Shown here: in pieces, positions 27,901 through 60,198 of the stretch | Layout: the number at the start of each line of letters is the position of its first letter | How positions within the stretch are numbered: the stretch's first letter is position 1 | Origin: Ficedula albicollis | Lineage: Eukaryota; Chordata; Aves; Passeriformes; Muscicapidae | Direction of reading: 5' to 3' | Assembly: GCF_000247815.1 (NCBI RefSeq) | Contig: NC_021672.1 | Span: forward strand, 71,775,437 to 71,839,436 | Length of the DNA: 64,000 nt | Notes under the pieces: generated by a model | The model's database searches: none | What the model saw: the letters and a program-made list of their open reading frames with translations, nothing else | Told to the model about the DNA's origin: nothing | Made by a program: the position numbers and the translations under genes

Positions 27901-30900
27901 CATTGTTTTATGGCAAGGTTATTGATTAAAATGTACAGACTGCTTAGAGTCTGTATTGGACTTGCTGTCGTTTCCCATTTCTCTTTCACTCCTCATCCTT
28001 CAGGTCTTAAGAATTGCTGCTTTTAGTGCCTAGCATGTGTCATCTCTCTGGAGGTTGCTTAAAGCAAGTAGTTGTAGGGGTTCTTGCATTCTGCTTGATA
28101 GCATGACATTTCATAGCTTTTAAACTAAACTCCTCCTATTGCTTCCACTTGTTTCTTGTACTCTCTTGTTGTGGAAGAAAGCACAAACCAACCTTGGGGG
28201 TGGTCCTTCAGCTTACACTCCTTCTAGGAAACTCCTCAGAAAAGTGCTGAGCATCCACAACAGTAAGGAATATAAACAATAAGGAATTCATTCCTTAACC
28301 ACACAGAATTTGGCCATAGTTAGCTTACCACTTACCAAACACTACTGGCCTAGGAGCCAGAGCCTCTCCCAGAATTTGCACAGCATTGCTGATGTAGAAA
28401 GCAGTATAGATTTAAGAATATATGTATGGAATGGCCAGCTACACAACTACATATGAATAAATGCAATTCTAAATGCTTAGCACTTGCACAGTGCTACAAA
28501 ATTCATACTAGACTGAAATTTCCATCTTGAAACTACATATTTTATTCCAGTCTCCTTTCAGCTCAGAATATATAGTTTGGTGGAAATTCCACACAGTGGT
28601 TTGGCATAAAACTGTTGTATCAGCTCAAAGATCCCAACAAAAAACTAATTCTAAACAGAAGAATAGAGACAGGTATATTTAATCCACTTGAGTTCCAATT
28701 TTTTATAGTCAAGCTTCAGTAAAAGGGTTACATGGGATGAGGGAACACAGTGGAACAGGGCCAAGTCAGCTGTTAATTTCAGTGCCTTAAAGAGCAACAT
28801 TGTCCTTTAAAGTGCCTGTGGATGTGTTTTGTTTTCAGTGGAATTTCACTTTTGACCGTTTTGAAGTAGAGCCTGGCCAGACTTACCAAGTGACTGTGTA
28901 CCACCTGCCCAAACTGGGTGTCAACGGAGACCGCAATTGCAAGTCCACGTCTCTCACAATGCCTGGTAAGAATTGTTTTAGTTCACTTGGGCCTTGAGTT
29001 GAGGAGTCTGCTGGTTTGTGGACCTGACATCACTGCTGCTTTTACTTCTTTTAAAATCTTTCAGAGTTGCCCCTCTGCTTGTGGAAGTACAGGCCAGAAT
29101 TTCCAATCAGAAGTTTGCCTTCTAGTACTAAATCCTGACATGTGGAGTTTAATTTCAAAGGCAAAGTTAGACATAATTTACCAAGAAACTTGGTAGTGCT
29201 GGGTGCCTGACCCTTTCTTGTACATGTGAAAATTTCTCTATTGCTAAAAGATTTTTTACTCTTTTTCCCAAGGTTGTTGAACATCTGCATTGCCCTCTGG
29301 CTGCACTGACTACTTCATAAATATTTGGTGCTTAATACACATCTTGTAAACTGGTTCTTAATTTTTTTCTTACCTTGTTTATAGTTGTCAGCCTGACTTT
29401 GTAGTTATAAGATGGCAAAATGTGGAGTGTATCAGTAATGTGAGCTGGAAAAGGAGAGGGAGAACTTCATTTTCAGCTCTGTTCCCTTTTTTCTGCCTGT
29501 TCACACTAAGAACTTCCTGGCTTTTATCCTCTACTATTCTTCAGAAACCTAATGCGTGGTGTCAAAATGAGCAGTTGCAGGGAGCTTTGCTGGTTAGAGC
29601 TTACACGTGAGTTGCAGAGACACTGTAAATTCCTAAACTTGGTAAAGTTTAAATTGGTAACTTTGAAAGTTGGGAATTTGAGATATGCAATGTTTTATCT
29701 CAACTGTCTAAGCAGGGAGTTGTTCCTTTTCCTTTGTCCAAACCCTAGAGGAGAGACATAATTTAAGTTGTAAATTCCACATTGCTGAATGTTGAATATG
29801 TAACTCCAGATTTAACTCTGAAGGAAGTCCCCAAGAGCAGGGCCAATCTGCTAAATAAAGGGAATTAGAAATGTGGAAGAGTGTTTTGGGATTAGGAAAG
29901 ATTCCAGCCTCTTGATTTTCCTGTGTCAAGAATGCCTTTGGAGGAATCTCTTGTTGAAGTGTGATTACAAGGTGTGGGGATGAATATGGAGTTGTAATTC
30001 CACTGTTGTGGCCCTTTCTGTACCAATGTTACATTATCATCTACTATTAAGTGTGGTATGTTTTTAGTCTCATTCATTTTCTCTGTTCTGAGAAGAAAAA
30101 GAAGAAACAAACACACCATGACATCAGTGAAGGGACTGGTTTATATGCTAGAAACCTGTTCTGCAGAGTTTTGCCACTGCTTTGGAACAGATGTGTCTGT
30201 TCATTTAGGAGTGCTTGGTTAAGTCTCTGGCTTCTGATAAAAAAATGTGGTTTTTTCCTGAGTGGAAGTACAGTGTTTCTGACTAGCTGCTGGTGGTCTT
30301 TCTTGCAGACTGCACGGATTCTCGGATGAAAAGGACCATCCCATGTATAAAGACAGGTAAAAATTTTTGAGTCACATAGATGTGAGCACTCTGTTGGAAT
30401 ATTTGACAGTTGAGAAACTCAGGAATATCTGCCCTACTTCCAGGCAGCTTGTGGGAGCCCAGGATCCAGGGTGAAAGGCTAGATGATACAACTCTGCTCG
30501 TGAGCTTCATCCCCTGGACGGAGCCAGCCCGGTACCAAATCCATGTGGCCAGTTACCTGAATGAGAAGAGGTGTAAAATGACCACATGGGATTTCACTGA
30601 GGTAGTGACCTTCCCCAGTCCTGCCTTCTCTGGGGATTTAGGCAAACATCTTAAATGCTTGCTAAACCAGGACGTTTGAACAGCGATTTTCAAGGAATTG
30701 TTTTTTAATTGTCTTGAATTTGGTGGATAAAAGATCAAAAAGGAGGGTTTATAATGCATGAAGCAGCCTATAAACATCTGCAAAGTCAAATTTTATGTTT
30801 GATTATCTGGGCTTTATTACCTTTTTCGAGCCAGTGCCTGGGGAGCTAAGACCAAGTAAACTAACCAAAATTGGTGTGCAAAGTTTCAATAAATCATTGA

Positions 30901-33900
30901 AGTACTTTATCAAATATGATCACAGGAAGGTGTTAATTAGATTTTTTGCATAAAGAAGGAGTGATTTAGTAACAGATGCTTCATTCAAGCTGAGAATCAA
31001 TTTCTGTAGGTCTTCCAGTCTGTGTTGCTGAAAAGCTCAGAGTGTCCAGACCGTGTTCCAATACAAAAAATTTTTCCCTTCAGGCATCTGAGGGAGGTGA
31101 AATACTGAATATTTGGAACCACTCTCCACCCTTCCTTGGGTGAGGGCAGATATGTTGGCAGTCTGTCTGTTTAATCTTTCTGTTCCTTAACTCTTAAAAC
31201 CCTTAGTACTGCCTGCACTGGTATGGTTAAGCTGTTACTGACACAGATGGGACAGCTCTGTATTTTCCTGGTGGAGGGGAATGCACTTCATTTTGGAGTT
31301 TCTCTCTGTTAATCACTGTGAAGAATTGGGTTATCATGATACTGATTGTGTACAGCAGGTAGCAAGGGCAACTTACTTGCCTGTTCTAGTGTCAGTGTTG
31401 AGAGCTGCTTTTAATTAAACTAGGAAGCTTGTTGATGTTTACACATTACAAAGCTGAAGACATCTATATTGTTAAGGAACTGTACATTTAACTCCTTTGA
31501 AGTTGTACAACATACATCCCTAATTATTTCCTGTTACCTGTACAATCTTAGCCTGCTGTCTTAATTGTATTACCATGTCCTGGTGGCCTTTACCCATTTT
31601 GTTCTCTGTGGGTTTGTTGGTCAAAGAAAAAAAAAAAAAAAATAGCAGCTTCTGCTTCTTTGGACCACTTCGTGTTTTCGTGTCAGCTTTTTCTTTTTTC
31701 CTCCTTTCATTCAGTTTTCTTCCTTCCCTTATAACTTGCATCTGATTTTTGCAGGATGGACTACAACAGCAAGTGAATGTCACAATCAAAATAGAGAAGA
31801 ACATAAAAGCTTGCTGCAGCTACAGAATACAGGTGGGATGGCACTGTTGTCTCTGTGTCCTTCCTTCACAATCAAGGCAGTGAGCACCTTAGGAATGTTA
31901 GGAGTTTTTTTTCCCAGTGTTTTTTCTGAGATTGGCCAATCTGTAATTACCTGCATCAGGGAAATATTATGGCTGAAAGAATTTTTATATAGGTATTCTC
32001 TGTAGTCAGTGGCTTTTCCTTAGTAGAGGGCTGCCAAGTCAGAGAATGTGGGAGTGAGAATGGCAAATGTGCAATCTCAGGAGCTCACAGCCTTTGTCAT
32101 GTATGGTGTAAGAATTCCTGATTAATTTTGTTTTCTGTCTCTCTGTGCTAAAATACAAGGAACATTGAGGCAGGGAGAAAGTAAGTCAGGGAACAGAATT
32201 TCTTTTAAGAATAACTTCTGTTTTTCTGCAAAAAAAAAAAAAAAAAAAATAGCAGCTTCTGCTTCTTTGGACCACTTCGTGTTTTCGTGTCAGCTTTTTC
32301 TTTTTTCCTCCTTTCATTCAGTTTTCTTCCTTCCCTTATAACTTGCATCTGATTTTTGCAGGATGGACTACAACAGCAAGTGAATGTCACAATCAAAATA
32401 GAGAAGAACATAAAAGCTTGCTGCAGCTACAGAATACAGGTGGGATGGCACTGTTGTCTCTGTGTCCTTCCTTCACAATCAAGGCAGTGAGCACCTTAGG
32501 AATGTTAGGAGTTTTTTTTCCCAGTGTTTTTTCTGAGATTGGCCAATCTGTAATTACCTGCATCAGGGAAATATTATGGCTGAAAGAATTTTTATATAGG
32601 TATTCTCTGTAGTCAGTGGCTTTTCCTTAGTAGAGGGCTGCCAAGTCAGAGAATGTGGGAGTGAGAATGGCAAATGTGCAATCTCAGGAGCTCACAGCCT
32701 TTGTCATGTATGGTGTAAGAATTCCTGATTAATTTTGTTTTCTGTCTCTCTGTGCTAAAATACAAGGAACATTGAGGCAGGGAGAAAGTAAGTCAGGGAA
32801 CAGAATTTCTTTTAAGAATAACTTCTGTTTTTCTGGATTCATTTCAACTGCAGATTCAGCCATTCTTTGTGAACTGTGGCACAGACTGTCTGAGACACTC
32901 TGCTTCCATCCCATGTGAACCAGTTCCAAGTGAGAACCACTTCTCTGTAAATTACATTCTCATTGTTTTACAGCTGAGAACTGAATTTTTAACAGAACTC
33001 TTGTCTTTTGCAGGTACAGAACCATCGGGTAAGAAGTTCTTCCAATACCCTGAAGCTTTTTTTGCTGCTCTTCTCCTGTTGTGTAGAATGAGAAATGATC
33101 CTTCCTACCCAATGGGCAGGAAACGTTCCTGTTGAAAATTTTATCTTATTTGAAAATAGTGGACAGCCCATAGATGGTGGTGCATGCACCAACCATATTG
33201 GGAACCCACCAAAGCTCCCACTGAAACCTCAGAGGATGTGAAGATCAGCACATGGCAACACTTGGTAACAAAACTCCAAACCAATGCAGAGCAAGGACAC
33301 CCCAGACCTCAATAATGCTCTTGGTCTGGACTGTCACATGAGGGATGGGCAGTTTAGGGCATAAGGGTTTAAAATCCAGGCATTTATTTGTTCTTTTGAG
33401 CCACCAAGCTCAACCAGCCAGGTGTCATAATCAATATGTGCCAATAAATCTCTCTGATGGAGATGAGAGCCTGGTCTAAAATTTCTTCAACCCTGAGTTC
33501 AGAATTAATTGTGCTAAGAATGACTTCACCATGATTTAATGAGGCAAGTATTTGTATGCAGTGTGAACCTTAAAGAGCAATTTTTTGAGACACACTTCAC
33601 TTGCATAGAATTCTTTGAGAAGCAGTTTTGACAAGAAGAGTCTTAATATAAAATACTTTCTGTCACTTTGCTCAGTGTTAAAAAATTTGCATAATATAAA
33701 GCAGCTTTTGAAGAGAATAGCTTGCATATATTCATTTTTATGAATGTCAGAATAACTTGTGCATAATGTTCGATATCTTTTCTTTTGGCTGCAACACCTG
33801 TAAGGGTCTTTTGCCAAAGATTTAAAAACAAAAAAAAAAAAACAAAAAAAAAAAGAAGGAAAAACACCTGTAAACTGAATTCATGACCCAAATTGGTGAT

Positions 33901-36900
33901 ATTTAAATTTTTTTTCAGCTAGATTACATGAACAGGCAGGACATGGGCGGCATGCCTGTCAAAACTGGGTAAACGTTGCTATTTAGAGGAAGGTTCTTGA
34001 TCTGTGTTTTCAGTGTGCTGCACATATGGTTCTTTGTGTGGGGCAGGTTTATGGTGTAGCACATATGGTTCTTTGTGTGGGGCAGGTTTAAGGTGTACAG
34101 TAGCACCATGAAAGCAGGAATTGGTTTGGAGAAATGTCTGTGGGTTGTAAGGGGGAAGTACTGGTCTGCTCAGCAAAGCCAGGGTCCTCCTCCCTTGGCC
34201 TCTGATGCTGGAGGACTTTTTGCTCTCTGGTGAAACTCAGTGTAAGGCAGTGTCTGAGGAGTGTTTTTGTTTTGCAGATGATATGATGATATGGCTCTAC
34301 TGGTGTATCACTGGGATCTGTGTGTTACTGGTGGGCTCAGTCATAACAGCTGTGCTGTGTATGACTAAAATACGAGCAGGTGAGACCCATACCAACCAGG
34401 AAGAACAAATCCAATGCTAAAGAACACTTTTTTCTTCCTTCTGTACCTATTCCTGTTGTGGTTTTGTTCCTTGCTGTTCTGATGCCTTGCCACTGAGATA
34501 ATGCCTATGAAAACATCTTCTGTTTTCATTAAAGGACTTGCAATGTCCTTATACCATCCACTAGATAAGTAAAGCCTTCCACAGGTTATCCTGTTTAATA
34601 CTCATGTTCATAGCACTTCACAGCTCATGATGGGGAAAAGGAATTTTGTAGTTCAGCTCTTTGTTTCCTGCAGATTGCTGCAGATATCTTAGCACTTATT
34701 TTTCCCCTGAATTGCAAAAGTGTGTTGCAGAAGAGAAGCTTCCTGTTTGTCCACACTGTAATCTTCCCCCTGTCCCCCAAAGTCTCTGCAAAATTAATTT
34801 TACATTATTGTGAGATAAGATAAGGTTTTTCAATTAAAGTCGAAGGGGAAAAAATACAGGACAAAGAGATTGACATCAAGCAAGGTGGAAAATTTGGTAC
34901 AAATGGCTAACTCCTAGTTTTCTGTGCTGCAGCCATGAGGCAGTTATCTCAGGGGAGCTGTGTAACTCACTGCTTGTTTTGTTTTCTTTTTACATGAGAG
35001 GAAGAATTGGTAATCTTTTGGAAAATTTCTTAACATCACACTTGTCTATAAGATGTAGGTAGGGACATTTTAGTCATCTCTTCAGAGAAGCTTCTTAAGA
35101 AAAAGACACATTTAAATAGTCCCTTCTCCTTGAAGAGAGATTGCAGAGCAGTTGAGGTTCTATGCTTGAGACTGCCAGGATTTGGGGGAGATGGTGGCAG
35201 CTCATTTTGAGTTCATTCTGTCTCCTCTCAGAGGAAAAATATGGCAAGAACTGGCTGTAGAAGAGTCTTTATTAATTCAGTATTTTTTTTTATTAGGCTT
35301 CTCCCTCCTTAGGGCTTCATCTCCCTACACAGTTAAAGATATTTTTTTTTTTAACCTAATCTATGGAAGGTGGTGTGATTTTAAGCATTTAATCTTACTT
35401 CATGTTTTCAGAACTGACAGTGGCTTTTCTCTCTTCCAGGACGCCGGAGAAGGAAGTGCAGCCACAACGGTTTGCAAGCTGGTAAGATGTCACCTGTGTT
35501 CAGCAAGCACTTGCCATGCAGGTCTCACACAGTTGCCCAGAAGGGGCTTGTGTAGGCTCTAACTACTTTATAGGTGCTTCTTGAAACCAAAAGGTAGCCT
35601 TAGGATCTTCCTGCTTAGCTTTGTATATGGAATTTGAAATGCTGTATTTGTCAGATGGGAGGTTTTTGCTTTGGAATGTGGGGAGTCTATCAGCAGCCAA
35701 GGCTGTACTGGCAGAAAAAGCTTTGCTAATCATCCAGCCCATAGCAACAGGAGATTGGTTTGGGGTGGGTGCACTCAGCTCTCCACCAGAGAATACAGCA
35801 AACCTCTTGAAGCTGCTGTAGTGTTTTTGTGAGGTGAAAGTTGGTGAATCATCTGGGCATTATTATAAATCACAGCTTCGCTGTGTCCGTGCTTTCATAT
35901 TAAATTTACACAATGAGGTGTTGTCCACATACATTGCCAAAATAGCATTAAGACTTAAAAGTTTTGTTAATAGCCTCCTGTGCTGATGAGTGCTGCCTCA
36001 CCCTGTTACAATTTGGGGAGTGTGGCTGTAATTAATATTTTTGTGTGTCCCATCAGCACCATACACCGAGCTGTCCCTGCCGCCCTTGAAGCCACGGAAG
36101 GTGTGGATTGTGTACTCTGCTGACCACCTGCTCTATGTGGACGTGGTGCTGAAGTTTGCTGAGTTCCTGATGACAGTCTGTGGCACTGCTGTGGCCTTGG
36201 ATCTGCTGGAAGACCAGCACATCTCAGAGCTGGGGCCCTTGCCCTGGCTCACACGGCAGAAGAAGGAAATGGAAGAGCTGTCTTCAAAGATCATCGTCCT
36301 GTGTTCTCGGGGCACCCAGGCCAAATGGCAGGCCATGCTGGGGAGTGAGCCTGTGTGTCTCAAGCAGGATCAGCAAAAGCCAGTGGGAGACCTGTTCACC
36401 CCAGCCTTGAATCTGATCCTGCCAGATTTCAAGAAGCCAGCCTGTTTTGGAATGTACATAGTCTGCTACTTCGAGGGAATAAGCAGTGAGAGGGATATAC
36501 CTGATCTGTTCCATGTCACATCCAGGTACCAGCTGATGGACAAGTTTGAGGATATTTACTTTCGGATTCAGGATCTGGAGAAGTTTGAACCTGGGCGGAT
36601 CCATCGAATCCAGGAAATCACAGCTGAGAATTACATCGATACCCCCAGTGGGAGGAAGTTGAAAGAAGCCATAGAGAAGTTCAAGAGCTGGCAGACTGAG
36701 CACCCAGACTGGTTTGAGAGTGAAACCATCTGCTTGGATAGTGATGAGGAGTTGCATTCCCTGAACAGAGAGAGCCTGGTGGATTCACCACTGAGTGAGC
36801 CCAGTGGAATTGTGAAACACCAGCTGCAGCTACGTGAGCCTGAGCCCAGCTGTTATGTCATCAACCTCCACATGCAGGAAGGTGAAAGTACAGGCTGCAA

Positions 36901-37558
36901 ACTGCAGCCTCAGCTTAATCCATGTGGGGATCCAAATTCCCAGACTGTGGTCCTTCCTGTGGATGTTCCTCGAATTCAGGTAGTAGAACCAGTCCCTTCC
37001 GTGGAAGATAGAAATATTCTCAGTCACCGTGTGCTGAGCAATGAGGACTGTATGGAAGGAGTTCCTCTCCTGGAGAAAAGCTTTCCAATGAGGAATAACC
37101 TCATCCTCCACAATGGCTCTGGTGTTCCAGTAGCTGACCAGAGCCCTGCAAACTTCTCAGATGACCTGAGTGACCACCTGAATGGACTCATGTACCCTCT
37201 GTATCAGCAGAGTGTCATTCCTTCAGAGCCAGAGTGTCTCTGCCAGGGGGAGGCTGACAGGCAGCACCAGCTGGTCTTTGATGACCCATGCAAGGACCAA
37301 AGGCAGTCAGTGCAGTCAGACCAGGGCTACATCTCCAGGTGCTCCCCTCTGCCTCCTGAGGACCTTCTAGAGGAGGAGGAGGAAGAGGAGGAGGAGCACC
37401 AGGAACAGCAGGTGGGCTTCCAGGAACTCTCTCCAGAGGTTTTGAACAGTCTGAAGAGCCTCCAGAAGCAGCTGTTTTTACAGGAGATTCAGAGGAGCTC
37501 TAGCTGGAGCTATCCAGCAGAGGTGATGGACATGGACCCATCTTTGGAGGACTGTTAG
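24897..37558 (+). CDS. IL17RA: Interleukin-17 receptor A, exon 2 to stop (first exon not found)
   Basis: Type I membrane receptor chain for IL-17A/F; it pairs with IL17RC and recruits Act1 through its SEFIR domain to drive NF-kB signalling (family knowledge). Exons: 24897-24921, 26744-26890, 27720-27844, 28839-28965, 30309-30356, 30444-30601, 31755-31832 (second copy at 32362-32439), 32854-32929, 33014-33028, 34278-34379, 35440-35481, 36057-37558. With one copy of the 78-nt exon they total 2445 nt, 814 residues plus stop; human IL17RA is 866 with the signal peptide. Evidence in order: DLNCLVRN|STC, LFPVLQIEWKV, SLEGAELAVMQ, WNFTFDRFEVEPGQTYQVTV, IQPFF...DCLRHSA, a hydrophobic membrane segment, then KPRKVWIVYSADH opening the SEFIR domain. 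The ending keeps SVQSDQGYISR. It is RA, not RB, by its length, its tail and its neighbours TMEM121B and HDHD5. Confidence 0.93.
31627..32835. repeat. 607-bp direct tandem duplication containing a coding exon of IL17RA
   Basis: Copy 1 runs from the A tract at about 31627 to 32228, copy 2 from about 32234 to 32835; the offset is exactly 607 at every landmark checked (exon start 31755/32362, exon end 31832/32439). No difference was seen between copies apart from the A-tract length (16 versus 20). The junction lies at the poly-A tract. It is either a very recent duplication or an assembly duplication of one allele. Confidence 0.92.
32362..32439 (+). CDS. IL17RA: Second copy of the 78-nt IL17RA exon
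   Basis: Same 26 codons as 31755-31832 (from DGLQQQVNVTIKIEKN to SYRIQ), with identical acceptor tttgcag and donor gtggga. The exon is phase 0-0 and a multiple of three, so including both copies would add 26 residues to the ectodomain without a frameshift. Whether the copy is genomic is uncertain. Confidence 0.6.
33014..33028 (+). CDS. IL17RA: IL17RA 15-nt microexon
   Basis: Between tttgcag and gtaaga; it supplies four complete codons (TEPS) flanked by split codons, phase 1-1. It lies just before the membrane exon, in the juxtamembrane Pro/Thr-rich stretch. Both neighbours have phase-compatible ends, which supports it. Confidence 0.7.
34021..34098. repeat. Two-copy tandem duplication, period 39 bp
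   Basis: cacatatggttctttgtgtg occurs at 34021 and 34060, each followed by gggcaggttta(t/a)ggtgta. In an IL17RA intron. Confidence 0.85.
34278..34379 (+). CDS. IL17RA: IL17RA transmembrane exon
   Basis: 102 nt, phase 1-1. It encodes MMIWLYWCITGICVLLVGSV and ITAVLCMTKIRAG, one membrane span followed by basic residues. Because the exon is symmetric, skipping it keeps the frame and would remove the membrane anchor; a soluble human isoform from the same event has been reported. Confidence 0.88.
36057..37558 (+). CDS. IL17RA: IL17RA terminal exon: SEFIR domain and cytoplasmic tail
   Basis: Starts after catcag, joining G|CA to the previous exon. The SEFIR domain runs from KVWIVYSADH at about 36098 to DIYFRIQDLEKF at about 36590, with IIVLCSRGTQAKWQ as its second conserved box. 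The tail contains a 10-residue glutamate tract near 37370-37400 and the conserved QRQSVQSDQGYISR at about 37306-37340. Stop TAG at 37556-37558. Confidence 0.93.
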
Positions 37559-38930
37559 GCTCTGCCTGGGACCTGCTCTGCTTGAAACACAGGGATGGAA
37601 GGTGGTCCCGTGCAGAGCAGTACTGAGGCTGCATGTCCAGCACTATCCTTGTCCTTGCATTGTAAATGGCTTAGTGCTGGGATCTTCCTGTGTGCTGCTG
37701 GGATGCAGCACTGCCCAGCAGATGTGGAATGTTGCTTCCAGTCTCTGTGGAGAGAAGCCACGAATATTGGCCACTCCTGTGAAAGAACAGTTCTGTTCCT
37801 TGGGGAAAGGCATTACACTGAATTCTCTCTGATGGATGGCAGAAAAATTACTGTGGCTCATCCACTCTTGCCTTCAAAATGCCCTCCAGCTGTGCTGATT
37901 CTATTGCACTGGATAAAAGTCACAGGCATGGTTTAGAAAATAGGTTAAGATAACATGGTAACATTTGCGTTGCCATTTTAATACACATTTTGAACATGTC
38001 CTTGTAAATACTGTATTAAAGATGTGTGCCTTAAATTTCAGCTGGATTAGGGCTGTCTCTGCCTGGTTGATAAATGGGCCTGGAGATTTTTTTTTTTTTC
38101 CCCACTCATCATTCATTTGCAGCTGCATTTCCATGGTCATTCAGAAATCAAGTGGAGTAGCTGAGAATAAGTGGGATAAATGTTTAAATTGAGAGTTTCC
38201 ATAACTCCTCCTGCTTCTCTACTGGGAGGTATGTGCTTGAAAACCAGCAACAGCAGGGAGGGGGAAGATGAGACCAAAAAATGGAATTTATGGGTTTTTA
38301 CAGTTTTAAGAAATGTGGGGCTGAATACAGAATCACAGAATCAGGGGAATCTGATGTTTTCTGTAACTGCATTTCTGTTTGCTTTTGGGTATCTTAGCAC
38401 CAGAAAGATGTGAACTCAAGATATAGATAGTGACACACAAGGAAATGAAAGACTGTTTTGGAGGAGGAAAAAGTGTAGCCTCAGCAGATGCTGTTTTAGA
38501 GTGGAAATTCTATCTGAGGTAAGGGAGGCTGAGCAAAAACCACTGTGAGATGTACTTGTGTGGGTTTAAGCTCAAGCACAGGTAGTTCAGGTGAACCCCA
38601 GTGAAATGCTGAACTGACCAAGGGATTGATCTCCCAGGAGCAGTGATGGTGAGGCTGGCCTGTTTTTACCCTGTTTCTTTTCACTGTTCCTGCAGCCCAC
38701 TGGAAAACAACCTGTGAGATATAAATACATCCAGGCCTTTCTCCTTTGTCCTCTTCCTGTCCATCTAAGTTTGCTTGTTAAAAAATCTTTTATCTCAGCT
38801 TTTTTTAAATCTAATGTCTCAGAAAACAATCTATTTTGACTTGCAATTTATTTTGTATTGTGTATATTTTATAATTTTATGTCTTAACCTGTGGGGTTTT
38901 TTTTCTTTAAATTAAAAACCATGAATATTT
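37559..38930 (+). other. IL17RA: Probable IL17RA 3' UTR
   Basis: Follows the stop; AT-rich end with ATTAAA at 38911-38916 and another ATTAAA at 38015-38020. Either could be the poly(A) signal. No coding potential recognised. Confidence 0.55.
38911..38916 (+). terminator. IL17RA: Candidate poly(A) signal ATTAAA for IL17RA
   Basis: Common variant hexamer in a T/A-rich context about 1.35 kb after the stop, followed by a T-rich stretch. An earlier ATTAAA at 38015 is an alternative. Confidence 0.4.
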
Positions 38931-59120
<20,190 letters not shown>

Positions 59121-59636
59121 TGCGGCTTTTCCGCTTCCGGCCCGCAGCTCCTCCGCCTTTGCTCAGCCTTCCACTCAAACCCTTTTTCCTACAAATAAGG
59201 TTCTCTAAAACTCTGGTCACTTTTTTTCACTCTTTGACAGACTGCGTCCCTCTTTCCTGCACCACGAAACAGAAATCTTGGTGCTGAATTCAGCTGAGGC
59301 CCATCCAAACCTGGGGAAAGTAAAAGGTGTGTTTCACATCCACAGAGGTGAAACAAAATCTGTTTGTTTTCTGGCTAGGCTTAGGATCTCCTGAGCCTCC
59401 CCACAGGGCAGGTTTATCAAGTATGACTTTAGGCATTAATTACACAGTGTAATTGTTTGTTTTTGCGCTTCCATTTCCACGAACACCAGCCTTAATTTGT
59501 TTTTGACCCGCTTTCGCACCCAGAGCCCTATTTGCAGAGCTATTGAAGCACCGGCAAATCACAGAAACACATTTGTACAGATGGTTATTCCTCCTTAAGT
59601 GCTTTTGCCTTAACTGAATCACCTACTGTTTATTTT

Positions 59637-59638
<2 letters not shown>

Positions 59639-59675
<37 letters not shown>
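59639..59675. repeat. Poly-T tract, 37 nt
   Basis: Uninterrupted T; may be the tail of an old retroposed copy on the - strand, but no body was recognised. Confidence 0.85.
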
Positions 59676-59676
<1 letters not shown>

Positions 59677-60152
59677 TGATTTTCTCCATTTTCCAGGATC
59701 ACTTTAATTTCTCAGAAGTGTTTGCAGCTCTGGCCTTGGAGACATTATTGAAAATATTTAGCTCTGTGAAGAACTGTACCAGAGCCCTCCACTCCTCGCC
59801 TTCCCTGGCTGTTGATCCAAAATAGTCCAAGACTTTCCGAAATTAGTGACAAACACAGGAGCCTTGTCACCCGAGTGAGTCCCTTTTATTTTAATTATTG
59901 GGATACTTTTGCCCCTTCCTTCCCATTCCCGAGGCTGGGAGAGGCATCCAGCCAGAGACGATTACACCGCTTAAAAAAAAAAAAAAAAAACAAAAAAACA
60001 ACAAAAACCCCCAAAAAATTAGTGTATTAAATATCCAGGAGTTCCGGGGAGGGTTTTTGGGGCTGGGGATTTTGGGGGACAGGGTTTTATCCCCGATTCC
60101 CAATGCGGGGTGTTATCCCGGCGCATCCCTGCGGGAGGAGCTCCCGCTCCAC

Positions 60153-60198
60153 GGGAAGGGAAAAGGGAAAAGGGAAAAGGGAAAAGGGAAAAGGGAAG
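60153..60198. repeat. (GGGAAAA)n microsatellite
   Basis: Five to six 7-bp units of gggaaaa, flanked by gggaag at both ends. Confidence 0.9.

Noticed and set aside
24897..37558. IL17RB as the identity of the receptor
   Set aside because: Tail length, the SVQSDQGYISR motif and the TMEM121B/HDHD5 neighbours fit IL17RA.
38325..38350. acagaatcacagaatcag as a reverse CR1 3' terminus
   Set aside because: Only about 18 bp resemble the CR1 end and no CR1 body follows.
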